A stretch of DNA of 64,000 nucleotides, taken from positions 665,424 through 729,423 of the forward strand of contig ML682092.1 of the NCBI GenBank assembly GCA_007922195.1. Direction: 5' to 3'. This DNA comes from Podocnemis expansa (lineage: Eukaryota; Chordata; Testudines; Podocnemididae). This document shows, piece after piece, positions 33,179 to 44,812 of the stretch. How positions within the stretch are numbered: the first letter of the stretch is position 1; every line of letters starts with the position of its first letter. The notes beneath the pieces were generated by a model, which worked only from the letters and a program-made list of their open reading frames with translations, searched no databases and had not been told where the DNA came from. A program made the position numbers and the translations under genes.

Positions 33179-34426
33179 TTATGCCCGAGGATCGAAGTGG
33201 GGAGGTGGTGAGTAAAGGGCCCCTCCCTGTGAGAGGAAGGGCAAAGACCCAGCTTTCACAGAGGATAAAGTGGGGAGGAAAAAAAATTGCCCTGCAGTCC
33301 CTTTCTGGGAGAAGATGGGGAATTTGAGGCTAGATAAGTTGGGGGGGGGTCCAGGAGGGAGGAGGCCAAAGTACTTGGCCTCTCCCCAAGGACCCCAGGC
33401 TGTGCCCACCACTGAGAGGGTTTCAAGGGGAAACAAGACATCCCCCTCAAAGGGCAGGTTGAGGAATGCCTGCTGTGCATTAGGATGCATTCTAGCCTCC
33501 CTGAGCCATGCCACCCTGCAGATGGTAAACGCCGAGGCCATGGTGCGAGCGGCAATGTCCACCACATCGCGTGCCAAAAGGAGGAGGTCCTGTGAAATTA
33601 GGTTGCCTTCTTCCAGGAAGGCATCATACTCCTCTCTATCCTCAGGTGGGAGCAAACTTCTAAATTTCCTGAGTGACTCCCAGACATCCAGTAAATATCT
33701 GCTGGTTATAGCCCGGCTATTTGCCACTTGTAGTTGGAAGGCCGATGAGGAGTAAACCTTATGGCCTAGCAGGTCCAGTTCCCTGGTTTCCCTGGAGGGT
33801 GGAAGGGGGTCCCTGGGGGGCTCCCTGGGCCCCATTGCCATCTGGACTACGTCCCTCGGGGGGACTGGGTGGCCAACAGGGGAGGGGTAGCCCGACTCGG
33901 ACACCTGATACTTCACGCTCGCTGTATTCGAAACCGGGGAAATGGAACTTCGGCTCTGCCACCAGGAGTGTGCGAGGTACCATACGCTCGGGTGGGGCGG
34001 GACTGCTAAGGGCGGTGTCCTGAAGAAGGCTGGCCCAAAGAGGGTATCGAGGGGGAGACTCAAGGGCTCCACCTCCATGCCTAAATGGGTTGTAGCCCAG
34101 CACAACAAATCAAAATACACCGATAGGTTTCCTGTGTAAGACCCCGGTGCCAGGGAGAGGGGTACCGGGAGCTCGCCGTGGTGAAGAGGGAGTACCTTGG
34201 GGGGACCATTCTTGTGGCCTAAAATGAAAAGGTGATGGGGCTGATGTGCAGCACTGAGGCCGTTTGGAACCCCTGGAAGGTCCCTCCTCCAGGCTGGAAG
34301 TAGGGGAGGGGCCCGAGATTCTCGGGCCAGTACCAGTGATGGCGGGGTGGTGCCAGCCCCCACTGGAGTGGAAGACAGTGGGCTATGTAGTGAGGGCAAG
34401 CATCCCGGGTGGACCCAGGCCTTCAA
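33179..34426 (-). pseudogene. gag: DIRS family B gag, 415-codon open frame (copy A2)
   Basis: This is the longest intact gag frame in the window. In order it shows a Pro-rich N-terminal part, a GNLSVYFDLLCWATTHLG helix, LDTLFGPAFF, the block RELDLLGHKVYSSSAFQL, RYLLDVWESLRKF, LLPPEDREEYDAFLEEGN, SQDLLLLARDVVDIAARTM and AWLREAR to LNLPFEGDVLF. The zinc-finger exon equivalent is absent because the copy's left end was lost at about 34785, so the apparent start is not the true start. A capsid-like role is inferred from the family. The frame is uninterrupted, unlike copy A1. Confidence 0.75.
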
Positions 34427-35645
34427 GATGAAGGCCGGTTTGCCCCTTCTGGTTGGGAGTGGGGCAGGGGGTGTTGGAAGTAGCAGGAGGGCTCATGTTG
34501 TCTCCACCACTTCTGGGGTGGATAGGACAAGGGGCGACTCCATTTGAGTCAGAGGCAAGTCCTTGCCTGGGGAGGGAGGACTGCCTGGGTGGGAGGACTC
34601 CCAATCCTGCAGCACCAGGCTCTGGCAGGCCTGTGGTGCCAAGGGTGAAATTAGCCAGTGCCAGGGTGAGCTCAACACAGGCAAGGCTGGACTGTACCGG
34701 GCTGTCGGTGCCGGAGATGATGTGGTGCGGTGCCAAAGCAAGCCCAGTACCATCAGTGCTGGGCTAACTAAGGGCGACCTCGAGTGGCACACAGCGTGTG
34801 AATTAATGACCTGGAAGCACAGAAGTGCACGATTCCAGCCGAGTTGGCACTATGACTGGGCTGAAGCAAGAAAGAGTTTCCGGAAAAATAGTGACTGCAA
34901 TGTGACCTGAGGCAATGCTGAAAGGTGGTCTACTAGGGCCCGCAGGGCGCTAGAATGTAGGGAAGGGTCCCGCTAGTCTAGGCTTGTAGGGTTTGCCTCT
35001 CAAAGCTCTCACTAGCACGTGAGGGAAATGGAGAGGAACAGAAGAGAGCTCTCACTGCTGTCCAGTCAGACTCTAGGTGGCTGAAGGAGTCAGAGGAGAT
35101 AGCTGGAAAAAAAGCCATGGGCTTAGTATCTATGGTGCTTGCTGGGGGGATAACGATACCACTTTGCCAGCCAGGGCTGCCAAGGAGGACATTCTTCAAT
35201 ACATGGGTATTGAAGAAACTCACTGCCAAGAAAGGTCCTTCCTAAGCTCGAGGAAGGAACCTTAACAGAGTGGCTGCTGCCACATCTGAAGGACACTTGG
35301 TATCAACGAACCAAACAAAGTCCCCTCCCCAAGGGAAAACTAGCGGCAAATAGAGGGGGTACCACCCCAAATCACTATATGTTGTATAGACAATGGTTCT
35401 CTGGAGGGAGAAGGGGGTCCCCAATCCTCAACTCCTTACTCCTGATCTATTTCTTCCCCCGCTGGTGGGGGAGGGAAGGCAAAGCAGGGCCTGGAAGGTT
35501 CCTAGCAGACCCGTCTTCCCTATGTGTGTGGGGGGTAGTGATACCCTAAGACCCCTGCACCCTCTTTGGGAGGGGTGAGTGAAAACCCTCTTCTTGCCAC
35601 AAGGGCGGTGGAAAGGAAGGGATGTCCCATTTGGCGAGTTGGGAG

Positions 35646-37265
35646 CTAAGTCGGTGGGGCGGGCCTGGGAGGGAGAAGGCAGAAATATTTTGCCTCTCCC
35701 CGAGGGTCCCGGGCTGTGCCTACCACTGAAAGAGTTTCAGGGGGAAACAGGACATTTCCTTCAAAGGGCAGGTTCAAGACCGCCTGCTGTACATTAGGGG
35801 GCACTCTAGCCTCCCTAAGCCAAGCTATCCTGCGGAGAGTAACCGCTGAGGCCATGGTGCCAGCAGCGGTGTCCACCACATCATGGGCTGAGAGGAGGCA
35901 GTCCCATGAGACTGTGCTACCTTACTCCAGGAAGGCATCATAGTTGTCTCTGGCCTCGGGCGGAAGCATGTTCCTGAATCTCCTGAGTGACTCCCAGACA
36001 TCCAGCAGGTACCTGCTGGTTATAGCCTGGTTGTTTGCCACTCGCAATTGAAAGGCAGATGAAGAATACACCTTGCAGCCTAACAAATCCAGTTCTCTGG
36101 TCTCCCTAGAGGAGGGGGAGGGGTTCCTAGGGGGATCTCCGGCCCCCGTTGCCATCTGGACCATGTCCCAAGGGGGAACTGGATGGCCAGTGAGTGAGGG
36201 GTAGTCCTATTCTGGTACCCCATACTTCATGCTCGCCGTATCCGAAACTTGGAGAACAGAGCACGGGTTTTGCCACTGGGAGTGTGCAAGGTCCCATATG
36301 GTCTGGTGGGGCGGGATTGCTAAGGGCACCATGGAGATGAACACCGGCCCGAACAGTGTATCAGGGGGAAGGCTCAGGGACTCCACTTCCATACCTAAAT
36401 GGGCCGTAGCTCGGCATAGCAGGTGAAAGTGCTCCCCGAGGTTTCCCATAAAGGCCTCCGGTGCCGGGGACAGCACGGCACGAGGGATTCACCAGGGAGG
36501 GGAGGGAGTTCCCTCAGGGGACAATTCTTGCATCCGCAAACAAAAAGGAGACGATGTTCGGTGCTGGTCCCATTTAGAGCCCCTAGAAAGTCCCTCTTCC
36601 AGGCTGGAGCTGGGGGAAGGGGATCGGGTTTCCCGGCTCTGTGCCGGCGGTGGAGTGGTGTCGGCCCCCGTTATGCGGGGAGAAGGAGAGCGCCCCTTTT
36701 GAACCCAAGCCTTCAATGAGAAGGCCAGTTTACCCCTCCTGATTAGAGGTGGGGCTGGAGGAGTCGGGAGGATCAGCAGGGCTCGTGCTGACTCCACCGC
36801 CTCTGGTGTGGTTGGGATGAGGATCGCCCCTGCATGGATCGCAGGCAAGTCCTCGCTAGGGAAGGGAGGGCTGCTTGGGCGGGAAGGCTTTTGCTCCTTT
36901 GGTACCGGACTCTGCGGTGCCGAAGGTGGAGTCAGCCAGTGCCAAGGTGAGGTCGGCACTGGTGAGGCCAGGCTGTACTGGGCCGTCGGCACCGGAGGTG
37001 ATATGACACGGTGCTGAGGCGACCCCGGTGCCAATGGTGCCAGGCTAACTGAGGGCAACCTCAATCTGTGCCGAGGTGAACCCAGTGCCAATGGTGCCAG
37101 GCTGACTGAGGGCGACTTCGATTGGTGTCGAGGTGCCAAGGTGCTGGGTCGGCTCTGCGGTGCTGGAGTTGGCACCGAGATGGTGTGGTGGCGGCAGTCA
37201 CCGGGGACACGGTGCCGTGATGGTGCTGGCGCCGAGCAGGGTCTCAGTGCTGGGCTCGAAGCCAA
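35646..37265 (-). pseudogene. gag: DIRS family B gag core and Pro-rich spacer (copy A1)
   Basis: The spacer is open from 37265 to 36489 and is Pro/Ser-rich. It includes a duplicated 19-residue unit (57-bp repeats at 37016-37072 and 37073-37129) around SVSLAPLAxGSPxHR. The core follows in three pieces (36476-36207, 36164-35922 and 35879-35646) with the same block order as copy A2. The pieces are separated by stops or frameshifts near 36490, 36200 and 35920. Confidence 0.75.
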
Positions 37266-37345
37266 AGCCTCGGGTTAAAGGTGCTGAGCCTCCATCCGAG
37301 GCTACGGTATGGCATCACTGTTCCCTCTCCTTGATGGTCTGAGGT

Positions 37346-37473
37346 TTAAAGGAGAGACAAATGGAACACGCCAAGACCGTGTGGTTTTTGCCCAGGCACC
37401 TGAGGCACTTCCCGTGGGGATTGTCCCTGAGGAAGGCCTTGTTGCACTTGACACAGGGTTTGAACCCTAGCAT
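37346..37473 (-). pseudogene. gag: DIRS family B gag, zinc-finger part (copy A1)
   Basis: The ATG at 37473-37471 begins MLGFKPC and is followed by the NPHGKCLRCLG and CSICLSFKP motifs on the minus strand, ending near 37346. An alternative frame from 37618 overlaps it and is a shadow. The left terminal repeat with a TATA-like atatat (about 37662-37667) lies upstream. Confidence 0.65.
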
Positions 37474-37850
37474 GATTGTAGGCTGTTTCGGTCCAACAGC
37501 GGAAGGCTCTTGTGGTGGAATTAAATCCTTGAAGAGATTCTCCCAGTTGGGCGAAAAGCTGATTCACGACGGACCAGCTGCTTGCGATAGCAAGGAGCGG
37601 ACATTCCAGATCTGACACGCAAGGTGGAAGAACTGAAACTGAGGAGGGGGTGGGGAGGCAGCCATATATCTAGCCTCGGGTGGCGCAAGGAGCAGTGGCC
37701 GCCTCCCCTCTTCTGACAGGCTAGGACAAAGTTTTTCTGGCCAATCCAGCACTCAGGATGTCTCACCTAGGTAATAGGTGTCTCACCTATTACTGAATGC
37801 ATCTGAGCAGCGCTCAAAGAAGGACGGTTACTGGTAAGTAACCCACCATT

Positions 37851-38039
37851 ACCTTTCCACATGGCCCTTAGGGGGTGCACTTAGCACTCTAGTTTGTGCA
37901 CTCGGCACCCTTTTGCTGCTAGGAGGCCAGAATTATGCACACAGCACTAAGATTTTATGCACACGGCACCAAACAGGCATGGCATCTTTGATTGACAGCA
38001 GGAACATCACTGCCCTGGGGAAAGACCCAAGGCACAGGT
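37851..38039. other. No gene recognised
   Basis: Short flank with two similar gcac-rich lines (gcacttagcac, gcactcggcac, gcacacggcac) that look like a tiny degenerate repeat. Confidence 0.4.
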
Positions 38040-38390
38040 ACAGGCCTCACCCCCTGGTCATGACCCGGTGCCTGGGCCCGATCCAGCATTGGGCTCCTGC
38101 CACCACCAGCCTGGCCCCAGATCCCCAGCCAGGTTTGGGCCTGGGAAAGGCGGGCACTGCCACAGGCGGCCTGGCCTGGATCCCTGATCAGGGACGGGGC
38201 TGGGAGAGGCAGGCTTCATCATGGATGGCTCAGCCTGAATAGGCAGGTGTTGTCCTGGGGACCCTGGCCTGGTTCCCTGGTCGGGGATGGGGCCGAAAGA
38301 GGCAGGGGCTGCCCCTGACACTCAGGGCACTGGTGCCAAGACTCAGGGCAAGTGCCCCGTATGCCAGGTGCCAGTGATGCCCCTGACTGA
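38040..38390 (+). repeat. Interspersed repeat R, copy 1
   Basis: A GC-rich segment (ccaccaccagcctg, ccccagccagg, gggagaggcaggc, gtatgccaggtgccag). It matches the reverse complement of about 48870-49110. The family is unknown, and no coding motif is conserved. Confidence 0.55.
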
Positions 38391-40477
38391 CAGCACCTGC
38401 AAGTTCCCACCTTAGTTTTTGTAATAGGTTTGCACACTGCCTCAAGGGGAGCAAGGCCTCTGTGCCTAGCTGGTCTGGGGCAGCTGGAGGGTGTTTGGGG
38501 GTGAGACGGGTTCCCATTCAGGTCAGGTGCTCCCTGCCTGATAATAGGACTGTAAGGCAGGGGGCAGAACCAAAGGCTCTGTCCCCACGTGGCTGTCTGA
38601 TGAGCAGGGTTCAAGGCTGCCTTGAGCCCTGGGCTTTCCTCAAGCCCCCCATATCCTGGGCAGGGAAGCAGAAGCTGCCCTGACCCATTCAAGGGATGCT
38701 CTGTCTCCTCTAGCTGTTGCTGTCGGCTCTCTTCCTGCTGGCCAAGGCTAAGATCAGAGGGAGTGGTTGGCAGGACTAGCCCAAGGCTTTTTGGCACCCT
38801 GGGCACCTGTGATTTTGGCACCCCCCCAGGTGGTGGGCCAGGTCATGTATGCTGGATAGTGGGCTCTCCATCCCACTCCTCCTAGCCCCTCCCAAACCTG
38901 GCTAAGCCACGGGTCAGTTGAGAAGCACAGACTGTGCACCAGACTGAGTGGAGGGCCCGGTTGTTGGGATGCACCAGACCACGGGTTGGCCAAAGGTCGC
39001 AGGCTGAGTGCTGGCTCACAAGCTGCTAACAGTGAGCCGCAGGCCGGGCTCAAGACAGTGAGCTGTAGGCGGGCAAAGGGGTCCCTGCCCCACTTCCTTT
39101 CTTCTTCTCCTAGCTGACCCCACCCCTGCCTGTTCCTAGACCCACCTTAACTTTTCTGGGGAGCAGAGCCAGCTGAAACAGCTTCCTGTCTTGCTCTGCT
39201 CTGGGCTATGTGCCTCTGCAGAGCAGGGCAGAAAATTTAAAACAGGCTTGCTGGCCCCAGCCCAGCAGCTCTTGGCATCCCCTACTGTTTGGTGCCCTAG
39301 CCAACCGCCTAGTTCACATCCATGGTAAGGCTGGCCCTGCCTCCTGGGCAGCAGATGGGAGAGACTTAATGTGGGAGTGGTAGGGGCCTGGGCCTGGGCC
39401 TAGGTGCTGGGCTATGCCAGGCTGCAGGCTCCCTACTGGTGCGGCACCAGCACAAAGGAGCTCCTTCCGGCTAGTGCCCCTCAGCTGTGCAGCTCCCAGC
39501 ACTCAGGATCAGTGACCCCTGCACAGACAGTCCTGGGAGTACTCAGTGGTTGGACTGATGCCCTTGCTCCATGCTGGGCCCTGCCATTCTCCAGCTAGGT
39601 CACAGACCAGAGACTGGTGCAGTCTCAACAAGCCAAGGTATCTATGTCTAGTGAGAGTAGCACGCAGAGCCTGTGCATTACTTCCCTTAGGAATAGGAAT
39701 GCCCAGCATGAGCTGCTATTACTTTGTGGTCCCAGCCACTTGGGCAACTGGAATCTGTCTAAATACAAACACAAACCCCAGCCCCCCAAATTCTCCTCCA
39801 GAAGTATCAGTCACACTGGTGCATAACCCCCACATTGGAGGTAAAGACCTTTGTTTTGCTTGCTTTTCACTGCTGATTTAGCATTAAAAACCAGAACCAA
39901 ATAGTGTTTGTTCATTGTAAACATTCCAAAAGCTAAATCTTCTCTGACCACAATTTTTTTTTCTCATTATGAGCCTCTCTTAACCTTTATGCCTAGCAAC
40001 TTCCTGTGCTAGTCACAGTGGGATCAAGGCAGGCACTTGTGTTAACTGATCTTGTCTCTGACCCAACACCCTATCCATCTGACACACAGCCAGGTCAGTG
40101 TGTGGAGTCAGCTGTCCTGGTGTTTGGCATCAGACAGTGATACATTATGTCCTCTGTAAAATGCCAGGTAAGTGAACACTGTGATCTTGTAGACATCTGA
40201 TTCTTCAGGCAGCCAACATTTTGAAGGGCACATGTTTGCCAGCTCTCAGTTTAATTTGGCACTGATGGGCAGTGCAATCTCAATGAGGTCAGCAGTTGTG
40301 TTGACTCACCCTCATGGCTGAATTTGAATCTATTGTGTTTTTTCAATAAGGGAACAGTGGGTCTGCACATTCTTCTCTCCCTGAGATACATAGCAAAACC
40401 CAACCCTAACGTTTTGATGTCATTCTCTTTTCCAAGACCAAATCACACAGGAACAGGTTGTATCAACTTTAGCCACA
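38391..40477. other. No gene recognised
   Basis: I see no conserved coding block. Open frames here differ between strands and lack motifs. The GC content falls after about 39860. Confidence 0.45.
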
Positions 40478-40517
40478 ATTCTATTCTATTCTATTCTATT
40501 CTATTCTATTCTATTCT
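40478..40517. repeat. (ATTCT)8 microsatellite
   Basis: Eight perfect pentanucleotide units. Confidence 0.95.
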
Positions 40518-40739
40518 CCAGAGGTTCTTATAACACCCTCATCACCACAATACCCGAGCACCTCTCATACCTCATTATGTGTAGTTTGGTGCAGCTCACC
40601 TTCTCTCCAGGGGGAGGCATGTGTGTGTATACAGGAGCACTTGGGTGGATTTTGGAGCTGCCTCTAGGGAAAGCAACTCCATAACCGCCCAAGGCATCCC
40701 TCCCCAACCCCTCCCCCAGCCATGCTCCTTCACCAGCTC

Positions 40740-41320
40740 CAGGCCAGATTCAGCTCTTGCAGCCAGACCTAGAGCCAGCTTCTGTTACCAGCAGCGGCTC
40801 CAGGACCCCAGCTGGTGGTGGATTCTGCCCCACTGGTGGCCTTTGGTCCCAGTTGGGGCCAGATCCAGCTCCTGCCATCAGTGGCAGCTCTGGAAAGCCA
40901 GCAAGGGTCAGGACTGGATCTTGCAGCCAGTGGCAGCTTCCTGACCTGAGCTAGGACCAGCTCCTGGCGCCACTGGCAGCTCTCAGACCCCAGCTCAGGC
41001 TGGGGTCAGGTCTTGCCACTGCTGGTGGATCTAGGACCCTGGCCAGGGCTGCAGCTGTTTCCTGTCACCAGCTCTGGTACCCCGATTGGGGCCTCCTCCT
41101 TCTGCAGCTGGCCGTTTCAGGTTCCCAGCTGGGGTCCACTCCTGGGGCTGGCAGTGTCCCTGGCCAGGGCCAGATCTTGCTGCTGACAGTGTTCCTAGGT
41201 CCCTGGCCTCCCATTGCTGGTAGTGGTCCTCTCTGCCTCCCCACTGAGGCAGGAGCAGGTCCCTGTCAGGACTCAGGGCCACCCTGGGTCCCAAACAGGG
41301 CTTGCTCCTTCCTCATCAGG
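40740..41320. repeat. GC-rich degenerate tandem repeat
   Basis: Recurring blocks read like ctgg(g)gccagatcc, then agctcctgc, then ggcagctc and gaccccagctgg, at a spacing of roughly 50-70 bases. Open frames across it are biased by the repeat and are not interpreted as genes. Confidence 0.55.
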
Positions 41321-41890
41321 GAAGCAGAGAACAGCCAATCAGGGGAGGCAATGGCTCCCCCTGCCTCTTATTAAATACATCCTTGAAGGAGTGGGCTTTG
41401 CTTTTGTGTTTGGTTTTTATATGGCCATTCTGCGCTGGTTGTTAGAGATGGCGGGTCCATGAAATGTGCCTGACACTTGGAGTTGAAGATGGGGAGAGTT
41501 GTGGTGGGCCTGCATTCTTGGTGGAGTTCATTCCATGGTCTCTGACCCGTGAGGAAGCTTGGTGTCCTGCACAGATGAGTTTCCCTTTTGTTGTGTATAG
41601 AGCCATAGGAGCCATCCTGGCTCTTCTAGGTACCCTGTCCAGCGGGTGGTGCCTTGATGTGAGTGAGCTCGTGATGAAGACTCTTCTATGGGAAGGCAGT
41701 CTAGGGAGAGGAAGATGGGCTTGAGATGCTCATGCTAGCCAATGTTGCTGACGAGATGTGAAGCAGCTGTTCGTACTCACTGGATTTTCCTGAATGCTGC
41801 AGGCTTCATGACCAGTGCAGGAGTCTACCCAAAAGGTGATATAGGCTTGCATAACTGAGGTCAGGCCACTGTCCACCAGGTTGGGATGGT
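41321..41890. other. No gene recognised
   Basis: Unique-looking sequence up to the CR1 3' end. No motif was recognised. Confidence 0.4.
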
Positions 41891-43403
41891 CATAGAATCA
41901 TAGGGTTGGAAGGGACCTCATAGGTCATCTAGTCCAACACCCTGCCAGAGGCAGGACCACTCCCACTAATCCATCCCAGTCATGCTTTTGTCCAGCTGGG
42001 CCTTAAACAGCTCCAAAGATGGAGATTTCACCACCTCCCTCGGCAGCTCATTCCAGGGCTTCACCACTCTCCTAGTAAAAAAGTTTTTTCTAATATCCAG
42101 CCTCGACCTCCCTAACTGCAACTCGAGACCATTGCTCCTCATTCTGTCCTCTGTTATTACCGAGAACAGTCGAACGCCATCTTCCTTAGAGCATCCCTTC
42201 AAGTAGTTGAAGGTTGCTATCAAATCCCCCCTCAATCTTCTCTTCTGCAGACTAAATAAGCCTAATGCTTTCAGTCTATCCTCATAGGGCTTGTGCTCCA
42301 GCCCTTTAATCATTTTGGTTGCCCTCCGCTGGACTGTCTCTAGCATGTCCCTGTTCTTTTTGTAGTGGGGAGCCCAAAACTGAACACAGTATTCTAGATG
42401 TGGCCTTACCAGTGCAGAATAGAGGGGAATGATCACATCCCTTGATCTGCTGGTAATACTTCTTTTGATGCAGCCCAGTATGCCATTGGCCTTTTTGGCA
42501 GCAAGAGCACACTGCTGACTCATATCCAGCTTCCTATCCACCATGACCCCCAGGTCCTTTTCTACACTGCTGCTACTTAGCTGAATGTTTCCCAGCCTGT
42601 AGCGGTGCATGGGGTTTTTCTGTCCCATGTGCAGGATTTTACACTTGTCCTAATTGAACCTCATAAGATTTCTATTGGCCCACTGTTCCAATTTATCTAG
42701 GTCTCCCTGAGTCCTGTCCTTGCCCTCCAATGTGTCTACTGGTCCCCCCAGCTTGGTGTCATCCGCAAACATACTGAGAGTGCAGTCTATTCCATCATCT
42801 AGATCACTGATGAAAATGTTGAACAGAACCGGCCCCAGGACTGACCCCTGGGGCACACCACTCATTACTGGTTGCCAGCTAGACGTGGAACCATTGATTC
42901 CTACACGCTGAAACCATTGATCTAGCCAGTTTTCTATCCACCTTATAGTCCACCTATCCAACCCATAATTCCTTAATTTGCCAATGAGAATGCTGTGGGA
43001 AACTGTATCAAAAGCCTTGCTAAAAATCAAGGTATACCACATCAACAGTTCTTCCTGCATCCAGAAAACCAGTCATCTGATCATAGAAGGAAATGAGATT
43101 GGTCAGACATGATTTACCCTTGGTAAATCCATGCTGACTGTTACTGATCACTTCATTTTCCTCTAAGTGTTTTAGGATGGATTCTTTGAGAACCCGCTCC
43201 ATAATTTTTCCAGGGATTGAGGTGAGGCTGACTGATCTGTAATTTCCTGGATCCTCCTTTTTCCCTTTCTTGAAAATAGGCACTACATTTGCTTTTTTCC
43301 AATCCTCTGGCATCTCCGCCATTCTCCATGAGTTTTGAAAGATAATGGCCAGAGGTGCTGCTATCTCATCGGCCAATTCCCTTAGCACCCTTGGTCTCTC
43401 TTG
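41891..43403 (-). mobile_element. CR1 LINE, 5'-truncated copy
   Basis: The 3' end, with the catagaatcatagg tail unit, lies at 41891 on the minus strand. The sequence continues as CR1 ORF2 up to about 43403, where similarity to 60324-62645 stops. It is collinear with that copy over its whole length. Confidence 0.9.
41966..43403 (-). pseudogene. CR1 ORF2 reverse transcriptase, C-terminal part
   Basis: RT motifs are visible in order: [30 protein letters not shown], then YLDF at a frameshift (about 43025-43060), [24 protein letters not shown] and the catalytic FADDTK. The C-terminal part (42628-41966) reads [23 protein letters not shown] and [15 protein letters not shown]. An in-frame TAG at 42650-42652, probably from AAG, splits it. 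The native stop is kept at 41966. The endonuclease domain is lost by 5' truncation. Confidence 0.85.
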
Positions 43404-43633
43404 GCCAGCCAGAAGAGGTAGAGAGTATTGCTCCCAGATGCTTCTGTCTGAGAGCACAAGATCAGACAGGAATCCAAAAGCCCCCTAAATTCGCTATCAA
43501 TCAATTGTGTGTGTTTTCCCCCAACCAGAGGGGCCTGCACCATGGCTGCAAACTCCTCCACATGCTCATCTTCTCACATGTGTTTGCTTAGTGAGCTGAG
43601 CCTTCCTCCACAACCGATCTCCCTGGGTGCACT

Positions 43634-43702
43634 CATAGAATCATAGAATCATAGGGTTGGAAGGGACCCCACGAGGTCATCTAGTCCAACCCCCACTCAG
43701 TT
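43634..43702 (-). mobile_element. CR1 3' end fragment
   Basis: Two catagaat units are followed by ggttggaagggacc and tctagtccaaccccc. Only the last 70 bases of a CR1 are present. Confidence 0.85.
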
Positions 43703-44024
43703 AGGTGTTACTTCATGTGGGGAAGAAGGGGGGCATGAATGAGCTTTTCAGAACCAGTGGGGAGGTTCTCAATCTTTTCTCTACCATGGCACACCTTGCT
43801 ACCTTTAATTATTTTGAGGGACACCATCATATGGTCTCCAAGTGACCTCATGAATATTCATGAGTCAATTAAGCACTGTGAGAAGTTTTTCAAAAAATTC
43901 CTTTGCACACCTGCTCAAGCCTGATGGCACGCTGTGTGACATGACACACTGGTTAGGCAACACTGGGTAAAATACTACTCAGCCAGATGGGGTGACTTAT
44001 GGAACGGGAGGATAATAAATGCAG
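43703..44024. other. No gene recognised; possible hAT remnant
   Basis: The gaggttctcaatctt motif at 43760 and the cactggttaggcaacactgg motif near 43946-43965 are hAT-like but do not form clean inverted ends. A perfect palindrome, catgaatattcatg, lies at about 43850-43863. Confidence 0.3.
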
Positions 44025-44161
44025 GGAAGTGCATATTTATTTTTCTCCCATTCTGTAAGTTCCCCTATCTTCAAAGTGTCTGATGACATGTGAGTCTTTA
44101 AAAGTGCCACAGGACACCTTGTTTATTTTGCTGAACTAGACTAACATGGCTACCCCTTTGG
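44025..44161 (+). mobile_element. Penelope-like element tail
   Basis: Shares ttctgtaagttcccc, tcttcaaag, agtgccacagga and ctagactaacatggct with the other tails. The ctgatga box is intact at 44080-44086, but the following stem and GAAA box are deleted. Confidence 0.7.
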
Positions 44162-44470
44162 AACAACTCAGCCAGAGAAAGTCTGGCTAATGGCAGTCAG
44201 TACTTAACTGGTGCACTGAAACTGGGCCTCAAGTCTGAGAAACATGGGAAGGGTGGCCTTCGTTGCTATTATCTGGGGCTTCTGTACATAAAGGTAAGCT
44301 TTCTTCCCTGGTGTGGGCTGCATTGTCAAGCACTAAACCCAGAATATTTTCCTTCTGCCAATGGATAAATGTCATGTGGCCACCTGTGACTGACTTTATT
44401 TGAGTTCCTCTCACATTCTCCGCACTTGGATATATATGTGTGAAAGCAGATCCCCATTCAGAGACTAAAA
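44162..44470. other. No gene recognised
   Basis: Short unassigned stretch before the DIRS end. Confidence 0.4.
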
Positions 44471-44712
44471 CGGCGGGTTACTCACCAGTAACCGTCCTTC
44501 TTCGAGATGGGCTGCTCGGATCCATTCAGTAATAGGTGTCTCCATGCCGGAGCGCCGGAAGAGTCAGAAAAACTTTTGTCCTAGCCTGTCAGGAGAGGGC
44601 AGGCGGCCTCCGCCCCTCACACCACCCCATGGCTATATATACAGCCGCCTCCCGACCCCTCCTCAGTTCCTCAGAGTCACCAACTCCAGATGCGAGGATG
44701 GAGGGGAGGGAC

Positions 44713-44812
44713 CTGAATGGATCCGAGCAGCCCATCTCAAAGAAGGATGGGTACTGGTGAGTAACCCACCATTCTTCTTCGAGTGCTGCTCGGATGCATT
44801 CAGTAATAGGTG
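44713..44812 (-). repeat. DIRS internal complementary region (copy B)
   Basis: Complements of both element extremities are joined head to head, as at 30574-30674 and 55917-56013. Confidence 0.75.

Larger units (their letters stand above)
30331..37850 (-). mobile_element. Composite DIRS-type element, family B (copies A1 and A2)
   Basis: Reading leftward on the minus strand: left terminal repeat (37850-37620), gag finger, gag region 1 (37265-35646), part of the non-coding interior (about 35400-34800), a junction near 34785, gag region 2 (34790-33179), full interior (33170-30683), internal complementary region and right terminal repeat. The second unit lacks its left end and finger, and the first lacks the rest of its interior and right end. 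This fits a recombination product or tandem duplication. No RT, RNase H or recombinase was found. Confidence 0.8.

Noticed and set aside
43760..43965. Complete hAT element
   Set aside because: hAT-like words occur at both sides, but the ends are not inverted copies and no duplication is seen.
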